Origin: Phanerodontia chrysosporium
Taxonomy: Eukaryota > Basidiomycota > Agaricomycetes > Polyporales > Phanerochaetaceae
Direction: 5' to 3'
Length of the DNA: 64,000 nt
Assembly (NCBI GenBank): GCA_001910725.1
Contig: MJGA01000001.1
Location: 2,480,001-2,544,000, forward strand
In this document: positions 1 to 10,393 of the stretch, one piece after another
Numbering within the stretch: position 1 is the stretch's first letter
How the letters are laid out: every line of letters begins with the position of its first letter
Made by a program: the position numbers and the translations under genes
The notes under the pieces: generated by a model
Databases searched by the model: none
Told to the model about the DNA's origin: nothing
The model's input: the letters and a program-made list of their open reading frames with translations, nothing else

Positions 1-890
1 CGCCGAGCACCCGGACGTGCAAGACCGGCTGCGCGCCGAGCTTACGGACGCCGGCCCGACGGCGCGGACATCCCGTACGACGCGCTCGTCGAGCTGCCGT
101 ACCTCGACGCGGTCTGCCGCGAGACACTGCGGCTGTGAGTCCCCACGCACCACGCAGAGCGCCCCCGTCGTGCTGAGCCCCGTGCGCTGTCGCAGGCACC
201 CGCCCGCATCGTTCATGAACCGCGAGTGCGCTCCCCCTCTCCTACCCGTCCTGTCCGGTCTGAACTCACACGCGTGTGGCAGGGCGCGCGCAGACGCGGT
301 GCTCCCGCTCGCGGAGCCCTTGCGAGGCGCGGACGGCGCGCCGATCACGGAGATCGCGATCCCGCGGGGCACGCCCCTCATTATCGCAATCCGTGCGAGC
401 AACCGCAACAGCGCGCTCTGGGGCGTGGACGCCCTTGCGTGGCGCCCCGAGCGCTGGCTCGCGCCGTTGCCCGACGCGCTGGTTAAGGCACACGTGCCCG
501 GCATCTACGCGAACCTGTGAGTGCTGGGCCCCGTCGCGGTGCTTGCGTGAAGGTGCTGACGGATGAGACAGGATGACCTTCCTCGGCGGCGGCAGGGCAT
601 GCATGTGAGTCTGCCCTGTGGTGTTTGGGATGTCGGAGTGCTCATCTGGGTCTGTAGCGGCTTCAAGTTCTCCCAGCTGGAGATGAGTGGGTTATTCTGT
701 TTCCTTGTGCATCGCACATGCTCATCAGGCTATGACAGAGGTTGTGTTGGCCGTGATGCTGCGATCTTTCAGGTTCCTACCTGGGGACAAGGAGATTTAT
801 TGGAACCTAGCCCCGGTCGCCTATCCGACGGTTGGAAAGACAAGCACGAAGAGTGAACTTTACCTCAAGCTGGCGCCTTTGAAGACGTAA
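1..890 (+). CDS. Cytochrome P450, 3' part (runs off left edge)
   Basis: C-terminal portion of a heme-thiolate monooxygenase. Reading through introns at about 135-195, 226-282, 517-571, 605-657 and 687-738 gives, in order, the K-helix motif CRETLRLHPP, the PERW motif (WRPERWLAP) and the heme-binding loop FLGGGRACIGFKFSQLEM with the axial Cys, then a tail ending in LYLKLAPLKT and a stop at 888-890. All introns have GT-AG borders. Pattern and exon density fit fungal P450s that act on terpenoids, fatty acids or xenobiotics, usually ER-anchored; the N-terminal anchor and substrate-recognition regions lie outside the window, so no substrate can be named. Between ELTDAGP and the GADIPYDALVELPYL stretch, near base 58, the frame shifts by one base, like the other single-base breaks in this window. 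Confidence 0.93.
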
Positions 891-2354
891 ATCAAGTCTT
901 TACTGTGGTGTCGTTGATGTACACGAGATCTAATGCAGTTATTCTGGTACGATCTGCGTGCATATTTGGTCACATTCGACGGGCTCACTTTTAATTTGGC
1001 AGGCGTACCTATTCTGATATTTATTTCGCGTGGGTACATGTAAAATGGACGGACAGCATTGGGGTTCCATGCAGGTGAACGTCGCATGCTCTTGACTCTG
1101 TAGGGCACAGACATACGCGTGTGAGGCAAATGAACTGCGAACGCAGGAGAAACAGGGAGAAGCTTTGGCGATTGCGTTCGATAGGCGGATTTTCGCGCTG
1201 AGGTCATGTCCGTGACAAACCGAAACGCGTTACAAATGGGATGTCTGGCGCGTTGGGGAACGCGTCTGCCATCGACGGCTGCAGCGAGAAAACTTCACGT
1301 TCGGAGATGACGGAGATAGGTCAGCGCGTCGTGTGGGACTAGCCTGAGGGATGTATTCATGCTTCCGAAGACGCTTGAGACTGGCTGGGAAGAGGCGGGC
1401 CGCGAGAATAGCGTGAATGAGTCGGTGGGAACACTGGGACGTTCGTGCTGTGGCGTAGGGCAGTCGGATGCCGCGCCGAGGGGGACCGGGGCGTTTCAAG
1501 CACGAACTGGGCCGCGAGGGTCGGGAATAGGGGGCGCGAGCACGCGGAGTCAGAGTGCTTATCCCGATTCTTCCGTGCCGTCCGCTTTGTGAGCGTCGGC
1601 GGGCAGTGGTGTGTATAATATGCCGCGGAACATGTCGACTAGGCCTCCTGTTCCGCTCGCCTCTGTCCTCCTGCGACGACGCTGAAGTCTGTCGTCCCTC
1701 TACACATATCGACGGACCCTTCTTTTGACCACCGGACATTCCCTCGGTCGTCCACCTCATTCCGACAGGCTGTTTACTTTACGACATAATGACCACTGGA
1801 CGCGAAGGAAAGGAGAGATCGTCTCGGAGTTGGAGCGAACGCCTCCTGGGTCTGAGGTGAGTATATGCTGTCCGGACACTATTCGGGATGGTCTGCGCTG
1901 CCCTCCTCGCGCCCTTTACGCTCGCTGCGGACGATCCTGCGCAGGCTTGGACGTGTGTCCGGTCGGCATGGGCAGTGGCCAGCACCTCGCGCTGCACGGC
2001 GTAATGGGCATGACGCAGCGCGGAGAAAGAGGCGCGCCTGAGAGCGTTGGACGAGACTTTGTCGAGCTCCTGGGTGATGCAGGGGCTGATCTGGCCTCGG
2101 AGGGCCGCAGTGCTGACGGAAGGGTGTGCGCGTGGTGAGAGCGAGGAGCGATAGATCGGGAGGGCGGCAGGACTCGGTGGTGGGTGGGACGACCAGCAGA
2201 TGCCGGCGCGGCCGTCTTCCCAGCCCGCGCTGCTTGCCCGTCCGACCCTTCGATTCCCACCTCCCCCGGCCTCCTTTCCTCCTCCCACCATCTCCTCCCG
2301 CCGCGCCGCGCCCGCCCAGCCTCTGGCACGACGCACGAGCACAAGCCACTCACC
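891..2354. other. Intergenic, no supported gene
   Basis: About 1.46 kb between the P450 stop and the next start. Several open frames exist on both strands (for example 1230-1760 minus and 1779-2360 minus) but they are low-complexity, Arg/Pro/Ser-rich shadows of GC-rich DNA without motifs or splice logic. The last 200 bases are pyrimidine-rich and probably hold the promoter and 5' leader of the downstream membrane-protein gene. Confidence 0.5.
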
Positions 2355-3477
2355 ATGCACTACCCCTACAGGTCAATATCCCTCTGCGCCTCCCTCGCAA
2401 GCGCCCTCTTCAATTCCTTCTGCGCGTTGCGCATTCTCCTCTCCTGGCGCTCCCTCCGCTGGGATTTTAGCGGTGTCGATGACACCGACTCGTTTCCCGT
2501 CAACGTCGACGCCCTGCATCTTCTGTGGGGCCTCTTGACCCTCTATTTCGCCGCCGCCGCGACCGCGAGCACCATCGGCTTTGTTGGGATCGCGAGGGTA
2601 CGTTCCCCCTTGCCAGATGCCGCTCACTCAGGGTCCGCTCACGCTTTGCACAGAACTCGATCAGCTATGTTCGCTTTTTCCGCGACTACTCCATCGCCGA
2701 CCTTCTTTTCATGCTCCTTTCCTCCCTCGCCGTGTCCTACCTCTCCTTTTCCTCCGTGTCGTCCGTCATTCGGACGTCGGTCTGCGAAGAGCTCGGCCGC
2801 CAGCCCGAGCTGCTCCGCGACATAGCAGAATCAGGGCTGGACCTGGAGAATTGCGAATACTGGTTCGAGCGCGGCATTGTTGTCGTTATCGCCATGCTGC
2901 TCGTCCTCGTTATCGTACGAGTGCGTGCTGTATCATTCCCGCGTGTCGCCGTAAGCTAACATTGTCACTGTAGGTACACTTCGTGCTGGCACTTTCGAAG
3001 TACTACAATCAACTCCGCCGTGCAAAGGCGGGTTACCCGTCATGGTATCTGCCTGCGACCAGCGCTGCCAGCGATCTCGAGATGGCGACGCAGCTGCAAC
3101 GCATATACCTCCTGCCGACAACGACCTCGCCAGAGTACGCCTCGCTGGACGCAAAGGAGAAGAGCAAAGGCTACGAGGTGGACTCTGACGAGGAGCCTTC
3201 GGAAGACGAGGGCGAAGACGGCGTCATGCTGTACACGCCTGTGCCGCTCGGCCGCGTCTCGCGAGAAGAGGCGAGGGGCATGGGCGTGCGCGAGGCGTGG
3301 ATGGAGCGGTCGTCGACACCGGCGACCCCGACGCACACGAGCACGAAGAAGCACCACAGACATCACTCGCACTCGCACGCACAGCACGCGCCGGCCAGCC
3401 CGAAGACCAAGACACATAGGCATCACCGCTCGGTGGACATGACGCACGCCGCTCCCGATGCGCGGGCACACTTCTAA
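2355..3477 (+). CDS. Four-TM membrane protein with acidic/His-rich tail (unknown function)
   Basis: Start chosen at the ATG in CACCATGC (2355), giving MHYPYRSISLCASL. Two GT-AG introns (2598-2653, 2921-2973) splice to 337 aa with no frame problem. Four hydrophobic segments are visible: near residues 5-27, 50-75 (LHLLWGLLTLYFAAAATAST), 95-118 (DLLFMLLSSLAVSYLSF) and 155-182 (IVVVIAMLLVLVIVRVHFVL). A cytosolic-looking tail of about 150 residues follows, first acidic (DSDEEPSEDEGEDG), then Ser/Thr-rich and very His-rich (KKHHRHHSHSHAQH). The layout resembles uncharacterised conserved basidiomycete membrane proteins; I cannot assign a function. The His-rich stretch could bind metal, but this is only a guess. 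An upstream in-frame ATG at 2184 would add a low-complexity extension and is less likely. Confidence 0.8.
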
Positions 3478-5208
3478 ACGCCTTCAGGCATTCCCTGTTT
3501 CACGAGCTCACGACCCCGCCCATGTCTGTCGCCGTCTTCCCACCATCGCATCGCATCCCTCGCACGTTGTTTCACCACTTCCGCGTTGACACAGCCCTCG
3601 CCTACCTTACACGCCTGTATTTCTCGCCGATGTCTCGTAGGGCTGGCGCTGGTTGGCTGCGCACACGTCGTTGGCCACGCACCCCTTCAGCGTCTCTGAC
3701 GACGAGCGCCGCACGTGTCGGGCCCTTCGCCGGCTTCGGCATGCCCCTGACTCGCGAGCACCACTCCCTCGCCATGAGCAGACTCTTCTAGCATTGTAGT
3801 AGTACTTCACGTTTATTTCGCAATGAATAATGTACTGTATCATAGCTCCGGCTCTTGTCTTGGTGTGTGTCGGGGCAAGGGGTGCACCGGGTGTCGTTAC
3901 TCGGGCGTATGAAAGATACGAGAGGCGTGCGTTGGAAGATCGAACAGTTGTGGCCGTTGCTGATGCGCTCTCGGTTCGCAGCGACTGTAATATCCCAATA
4001 TCTATCAGACTTGCGAAGTTCGTCGGACATTGGCCCAGAACCGCCCACGCGCACGACGATGCTGGCTGTCGTCGCCGTGCCGTATGTCGGGACAGGACGG
4101 ACGAACCTTGCGCGTACGGCCGACCGATTCAAACATGGCGCATGCCGTTCGTGACGCGCGGGAAAAGTCTGCGTATTAGAGCATCTCGCCTTTGTAGCAA
4201 GACAACATACGTCCAGGCTTGTGGGCTTGGTACTGGGATGAGATAAGTGGAGTTTGCTCGTGGGTGTTTGGCTGGGTGTGGGAGGCGAGCCCCGCCGTGC
4301 CCAACGTTTGCCTCAGGCTTGGAGTATTCGGCAAGAAGAATGTTCGAACATAACTGGAAGAGAGGTCCCATCTTCGAGTACACACTTTAGCTCAAGGTTT
4401 GATACTTGCAGCAAACTTGTATATACGCTGCCTGAAGTGTACTGTGCATTCTTCCGTTTGGCGACGCTGTACACTCGTCTGCGAGCCTCCTCGGGCCCTA
4501 GGCCGCAGGGCTTTTTCACGGGAGACCGGGTGCGAGGGCGCCCTGCCGGCCGAGCATCCGGCATCCGGGAACTTTGTGGCGTTTGATCCGGGAGAGGCCG
4601 TACCCTCCGATTCACTGCGACTTTCACTGAAGTGCTCACTTTACGCAGCTTCTACCTCTCTCTTGCCCTAGTTCGTCTGATCCGGCGCTGCGTCTCCGAT
4701 TGCGTTCTTGTCCTCTGTTACTACTTGCCCTGGACTTTGGCCATCACCCAGGCGACCTCCCTTTGATGACATGCGCAACAAATAATTCGATTGGGCCGCA
4801 GGTGTCGCCCTTTCACAGCCCTCGCAAGGCAGTGCCCCTCTTGAAGACGGAGTAGGATGAATTCGAATGAGAGTTGATTGTGAAGACGTGGTTGAGTGGC
4901 CAACACCGATGCAAGGACGTATGTATCCTGGAGATATATTCCTTTCAGCGATAATTGCTGCCTGAAAGGACTCCCGTCTCCCAGCCTACCACTCTCTTGA
5001 AGCGACAATAACACATGCGGTCGAAGTCAGCGTCCACCTTAGCCTTTTGTATATACTTGCAGCCCTTGCGACGCTAGTCTCAAACCCAATCAGTCAAGAT
5101 GGAATATAATTGCGGCTAGTGCCGGTATGGACCTGAAAACCTACATCGACTGCATGCATCGTGCTTCCCGCGCGGCAAGCCTCCCACCTCCTCTGATTCT
5201 AGCGCACC
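3478..5208. other. Intergenic, no supported gene
   Basis: About 1.7 kb. The first 300 bases are probably the 3' UTR of the membrane-protein gene (short frame 3522-3791 has no features). The rest shows no long spliceable frame, no tRNA and no recognisable repeat. The last 150 bases are the likely promoter/leader of the protease-RBR gene. Confidence 0.5.
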
Positions 5209-7463
5209 ATGGTCTCAACCATCATTGACGATATCGTGAATGGGGAGACCACTAACTACATCGTTGCCCACGGACGCAGTCAGTACAGCGGTACCGGAGG
5301 TCCGTCGGCCTGTGGGCTCGCCGCGATGAACTGTGCTAGGGTCGTCCTGCAAAAGGAACTCGCAGGGATACGTGGGGACGCATTGTTGCGAGAGATGATG
5401 ATGGAGTCTACGACCGATGTAGGTAAACTCACTTTTCTACATGCGTGCATCCTTATGTTTGCATTGTGGCATAGGAGATCCTCAACATCTGTGACCGATG
5501 GTCCAGTGCTTCACATCTCGAAGTAGAAGACATCACTCGATCACCTATCTTCCAACGATCCTTGAATCTTCTGGTGATAGACTACGGACAAAGCCAGTAC
5601 AATGGCTTCGCCAGGCTGTTACAGTACGCTGCTGCTCATGGGACTAATCTTCGACTGACCTCCTCCCAGACGTCTTCACGACGAGACTTACACACATAAC
5701 AAATCTTCGTGCGCAATCATCACTCGTCCTCCTGAGATCATCGCCTGCTTTTGCATCCATCGCCCCGGCGCCCCCTTCTACGTCATTTTCGACTCCCATC
5801 CGCGCCCCGGGATGCACCCAACTAGCGCAGCATTTATCTTCAACAGCACGATGCTCGCTACCGCGACGTACCTCTCGAGTCTGCTACGCTACGACCACTC
5901 CCTCGTCGCGAACCAGGGGCTCCAGTGGCAGGCGCAGCTGCTCGGCAACTTCTCGGGGCATCTCTTCGTTGCGCGAGAGCAGCCCGCGGAGGACAGCGCG
6001 GAGTATTGGATGGACACTGCAATGGACGCGAGCCTCGAGGCACTCGCGCTTCGCGCAGACAAGGCGCAGCTCACGGCCGAGAGCGACGCCCTCCGCGCGG
6101 AGGTCGCGCGTCTGCGCGCGCAGCTCGCCGCGCTCCAGCGGCCCCGCCGCACGTCGACTGTAGCCCGCGAGACGCGGCAGACGCACCCGAGCGCGCACCC
6201 CGACGGCCCGCGCCCGCCCAGGCGCGACAGCATCCTGTCCACGCTCGTGCAGCAGGGCAGCAGCGCGATCGCCGCCGCACGTGCATACGCGTCGCGGCAG
6301 GGCGGCCCGCCGCACTCGCCCGTCTCGCCTGTCTCGCCGGGCAGGAGGAGCAAGGGGAAGGAGCGCGCGCGGCGCAGCGCCGACAGCGACACGTTCGACG
6401 ACCTCGCGTTCGCGCTCGCGCAACAGCGCATGTACGACGAGGAGGACCGCGCGCCTGGAGACCGGCCGCTGCCCGCGCTGCCGACGTTCGAGTGCAACAT
6501 CTGCTTCGACCAGCACTCGCACGAGGACGTCGCGCAGGTCGAGGGCTGCGCCCACCTGTTCTGTCGCGACTGCATTCGCGAACATATCACGACGCAGCTG
6601 GCGCAGCGCCAGTACCCGATTGCATGCCCGCTCTGCAGCGCGGACAAGGGTGAAAGCGAGCCTTCGAGTAAGATTCCAGGCGTGCCTCTTCAGAATTTGT
6701 GGACTCATGCTCCCGTGCAGCGCTCAGCGACGATTTCGTGCAACAGGTCGGGCTGTCCGAGAAGCAATACGCGACGTTCGTCGAGCTCCAGATGGCGCCG
6801 TTCTCGATCTTGCTGCACTGTCGTGGGTAAGCCGCGCTGTGCCCTCCCTCTTCCGACGACGAGAACCGCTGACGCGTGTGCCATGCGGCAGCTGCGACAA
6901 CTCGTTCTTCGTCGCGAAGGACGAGCTCGAGCTTGTAAACATCGTGTCGTGCCCCCTCCCCGGCTGCGGGCAGTCGTGGTGCAAGGCATGCAACCAGCTG
7001 CTCGACGACCCCGACGAGGAGCACTCCTGCGACGGCACAACGGAGCTGCAGAGGCTGATGGGTGCCAAGGGGTGGAAGTACTGTCCAGGTGCGCGTGTCG
7101 TAGATTAATACGAAGCGTCGGCTAACTGAACACAACAGGCTGTCGGACGCCGGCGGAGAAGATAGACGGGTGCAACCATATGGCTGTGGGTGGCACTTTG
7201 CATCATCTGCATACGCGTTGGGCTCACCTTACTACAGTGCAAGTCACCAGGCTGTCGTACGTGAGTAGTCTGATGCCTTGAATAGGACGTGCACTCACAC
7301 TTTAGTCAGGCATTTCTGCTACTCGTGTGGACAGGCGATCATCAGCTCCATCGTTCCCCGGGAAATTGAGCGGGCGGTGGCCTTGCATTACCAGTCGTGC
7401 CAGATGTTCAACGCGCCTGACGATCGAGGTGATTATGACCCAGACGATTTTATTGGACCATAG
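5209..7463 (+). CDS. Cysteine-protease (deubiquitinase-like) domain fused to an RBR E3 ubiquitin ligase
   Basis: Seven GT-AG introns (5419-5474, 5624-5669, 6650-6720, 6827-6891, 7089-7138, 7186-7237, 7257-7305) splice to 621 aa with an intact frame. N-terminal about 230 residues: YSGTGGPSACGLAAMN looks like a papain-fold Cys box (C in ACGLAAMN near residue 35), and later FYVIFDSHPRPGMHP supplies an Asp-x-His pair. A Cys plus D-x-H arrangement is the catalytic layout of the viral-tegument-like (VTD) deubiquitinases, so this domain probably cleaves ubiquitin or a relative. A coiled-coil/low-complexity linker follows. The C-terminus is a complete RBR: RING1 (CNICFD...CAHLFCRDCI...CPLC), IBR (CDNSFF...CPLPGCGQSWCKAC) and RING2 (YCPGCRTPAEKIDGCNHMAC...HFCYSCG) with the expected catalytic Cys in DGCNHMAC. 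Start is the first ATG of the continuous frame (GCACCATGG). The protease assignment is inference; the RBR is certain. Confidence 0.85.
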
Positions 7464-7805
7464 GAACACCGTGTGTACTCGCAATATCTAGATGCATAGT
7501 CGTTTGTATGATTCACCATTTAGTTGAAGTGCTCTCATCGTGCACCCGCCAATAGTCGATAAGCTGGTGCGTATATAATTTCCCGCTATATGAGGCGACC
7601 GCAAGAATAAAGCAAGGGCAATATGCATGGCAATTCAAATTAACTTAATGAGTAACGTACAAGGAGACATAGGTTGTAGGTTAGGCGTGAGATGCATTAA
7701 CAGTCCGATGCGGGAGAAAAGTAGTGATAGGCAGCGCCAGTAATGCACATGTGCGTGAAGGGCAGAGACGGACTTATCTGAATGAAAAGCGGGCACGCTC
7801 TACCC
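7464..7805. other. Convergent 3' intergenic gap
   Basis: AT-richer 340-base spacer between the ends of the RBR gene and the oppositely oriented F-box gene. Contains AATAAA-type sequence (near 7607) that could serve as poly(A) signal; nothing else seen. Confidence 0.5.
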
Positions 7806-9548
7806 TCAGTCCTCTCCGAGGTCCATAGGCGGCGAGTCGGGGTCCTCATACACGACAGGTGGCTCCTGCGTCAGCCTGCGGAGGATCGCATTGACCTCCT
7901 GCCAGTCGGAGCTCTGCTGGTCCCACGCGACGCTCGTGCCGTCGTGGATGCTGGGCAGGCCGGGGAAGAGGCCGTGGAGGACCTGCGCCGCGACGGAGTG
8001 GTTGCTCACGGGCGTGCTCCGCGCGCCGATGTTGAGCTTGCGCAGCACCGCGGCGCCGGGCGGCGGCGGGGCGCACGCGGCCGTGAGCACGGCCGGCGGG
8101 AAGCGCGTCGTGTCGAGGCTCAGCGAGAGCCCCGCGAGGTGCGGGCAGTGGTCGCGCAGCGCCAGCAGCGCGCCCATCGTCGTGCGCGCGGGCGCGAGGG
8201 GCGTGCCGCGCGGCGCCCACGCGCCCTGCACGAGCGCGAGCGACCGCAGCGCGGGCCACGCGTGCGCCAGCGCGGCGACGCCGCCGTCGTCGAGGTCCGT
8301 CTCGAAGCGCGCGTGGTCGAGCGCGTGCAGGCTCAGACTCTGCAGCCCGCCGAGGGCGAAGAGCAGCGCGATCGTGCGCGTGTTGATGCTGCACGGGTCT
8401 GCGCCGCCCGCCGGGAAGGGCCCCGGCGGCGCGGACGCGACGCAGAGCGTGAGGTCGGTGACGCCCCGCTGTGCTGCAATCGCGCGGAAGCACCGCTCGA
8501 TGGCAATGTCGCTGTGCCACATCGCGGTCGTGACGCGCAGCTTGTGCAGCGACGGGGACTCCAGCAGGTTCAGGAAGCCCGTCGCGAGTTCGAGGTGCTT
8601 GACGTCTAGAAATAGGGTCTCCAGAGCTTGGAATCGTGCTCCACCCAGCGTGTCCGCGGCGGCAAGGGGCTTTCGGATGGCTCCATGTGCAAAGAGACAG
8701 ACAGATGCTTGAGCTTCTTCATAGCAGCCAGGTGCAGGATATGCTGCTTCTCCAGTGTGAGGCAGGTGGTGAAGTGCTGCAGATGCTGAAGCTTTCCTAG
8801 AAGCATTCCAACGCCATTACAGGGCTCGTAGCTCAGATGCTCTCGTGAATCACGAATGGAGATACATTGAAGGCGAGGAGAGGTAGCGGAGAGCAGTGGC
8901 ATGACTCGCGAAAGCTCGACGGTGTCGGTGGGAGAAGTGCCGTCCGGGCCACCGTCGCAATAGAGATGCATCTCCTGTAATGCCCGCCCGCCGATATATG
9001 GGAAGCATTCTGTGACGTAGAGTTTCCGGCGGTCGTAGTATTCGACGTTCAACACTCGCAGGTTTATACAGAGCGGAACTGGCTGACCCCCGGGGCGTTT
9101 GCGGACATACCGAGCGAATGCAGCGAGCGCAGGCCACGACACCCGATAGAGGTTACCCGAGTCCGTGTAGTGCTGATAGCTGAATGTGAGCTTCTGAACC
9201 CTGCGGGCGTGGGTGGAAATCTTTTGCCAGTGTGTTGGCGGTGGCGAGCCTATGATCATCTATCAAGGTACGTCAGCCTGGGACTCGTTCTGTTGAAGAA
9301 AGGGTCTTTACCAGGGTCGTGACCGGCAGACCCTCGGGCGTGGTTGACTCATACTCTTTCCAGTGCTCTTCTGGAAGGCATTTGAGGAGAGGGGAAACAT
9401 CGTCTAGCTCTCGCCACAAGATGTCGAGGGCTGGTCCAAGGAAGGTGCGGCAGGTCCTGGCAAGGGCAGCGAGCGAGCATTGGTCTTCAACCTTGCAATG
9501 TTCCATTATAAGAAGCAGAAGTTCTGTTATCTGAAGACAGCGGTGCAT
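7806..9548 (-). CDS. F-box protein with degenerate leucine-rich repeats
   Basis: Exon 1 (9548-9312) starts MHRCLQITELLLLIMEHC and holds an F-box: CSLAALARTCRTFLGPALDI followed by LWRELDDVSPLLKCLP, the signature common in mushroom F-box proteins (adaptors that recruit substrates to SCF ubiquitin ligases). A 52-base intron (9260-9311) follows. The remaining about 480 residues contain irregular LRR-like segments (for example ALETLFLDVKHLELATGF, ALRSLALVQGAW, HCPHLAGLSLSLDTTRFP). Near 8,640 the frame must change to join both LRR-like parts: exon 2 is 1,454 bases, one short of a multiple of three, so a single missing base explains it better than an intron. Substrate unknown. Confidence 0.8.
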
Positions 9549-10393
9549 GGTTGAGCAGTAGTCGAAGGGACGGTGTGGCGATGGTTCAGAGTGAGTGCAG
9601 AGGACGAGAACAAAGTGTTTTGTTCGCCCGCGGCATAGGCGCGGTGAGTCCGGAGCGCGCAGTCGAGCGCCAGGATATCCGGAAGTTAGGACCCTGCGCG
9701 GGACATTCTATGCATCGCCTGCGCACTGCTTGGTTTGAATCAGCTCACCACTACCTAGTACTCCTGAGGAGGCCGTAAATGCAGGTTGGCTCCTTTGTCT
9801 TGTGCTTCACAAGAGTCGGGGAGAGTCTATTCACAAGTATTATACTAATTCTGCGCAGCCAACCAGACTCCTTCAAGTGCCTGTCGTGGGCAGGTTTACC
9901 GTTTTACCAATGGACCTTGGCATCGGCGCGTCGGTGACGTCACACAGGGCGGGGTTTCCTTTCTTGACAGTAACCGCGACGTGACGCGGCGCCTCGAACA
10001 GGTTTAGTTTCGACTACGCGCGAGTCGCCACAGGGGAACGCGACAAAGGCGAGTTTCTCTACAGTTTATTCAGATTTTCCTGATGTTATACAGCTGTTGT
10101 CTAGATGACTGGCTAGACGCGTCTGAAGCTCATGGAAGTACGCCGGTATCGTGCAGCTTTGTGTCCAACTTTCCCGAGTTCATCAAAAGTGGAGGGCGGA
10201 TGCATTTTCTCTGCTGTGCTTGCCCGATGCGATGGAGCGCATTCAAATGCTCGGCTTGTGGCTTGCTCAACTGCATGGCGATCAGGAGCTTGTGGAGGCT
10301 GACGTCCATTCCCTCCGCCTGCATATAACACCGGAGGCCCCTCAGGCATTTTCAGAACATCCTCTTCCCTGCCCCGACTTCCTCCTCGTCACG
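9549..10393. other. Divergent intergenic region
   Basis: 845 bases between the F-box start and the CSC1 start, probably carrying both promoters and the CSC1 5' leader. Short frames at 10083-10435 on both strands have no recognisable features; I see no other gene. Confidence 0.5.

Noticed and set aside
1230..1760. 176-residue minus-strand frame left of the four-TM gene
   Set aside because: Low-complexity Ser/Arg/Pro composition, no motif and no plausible introns or neighbours.
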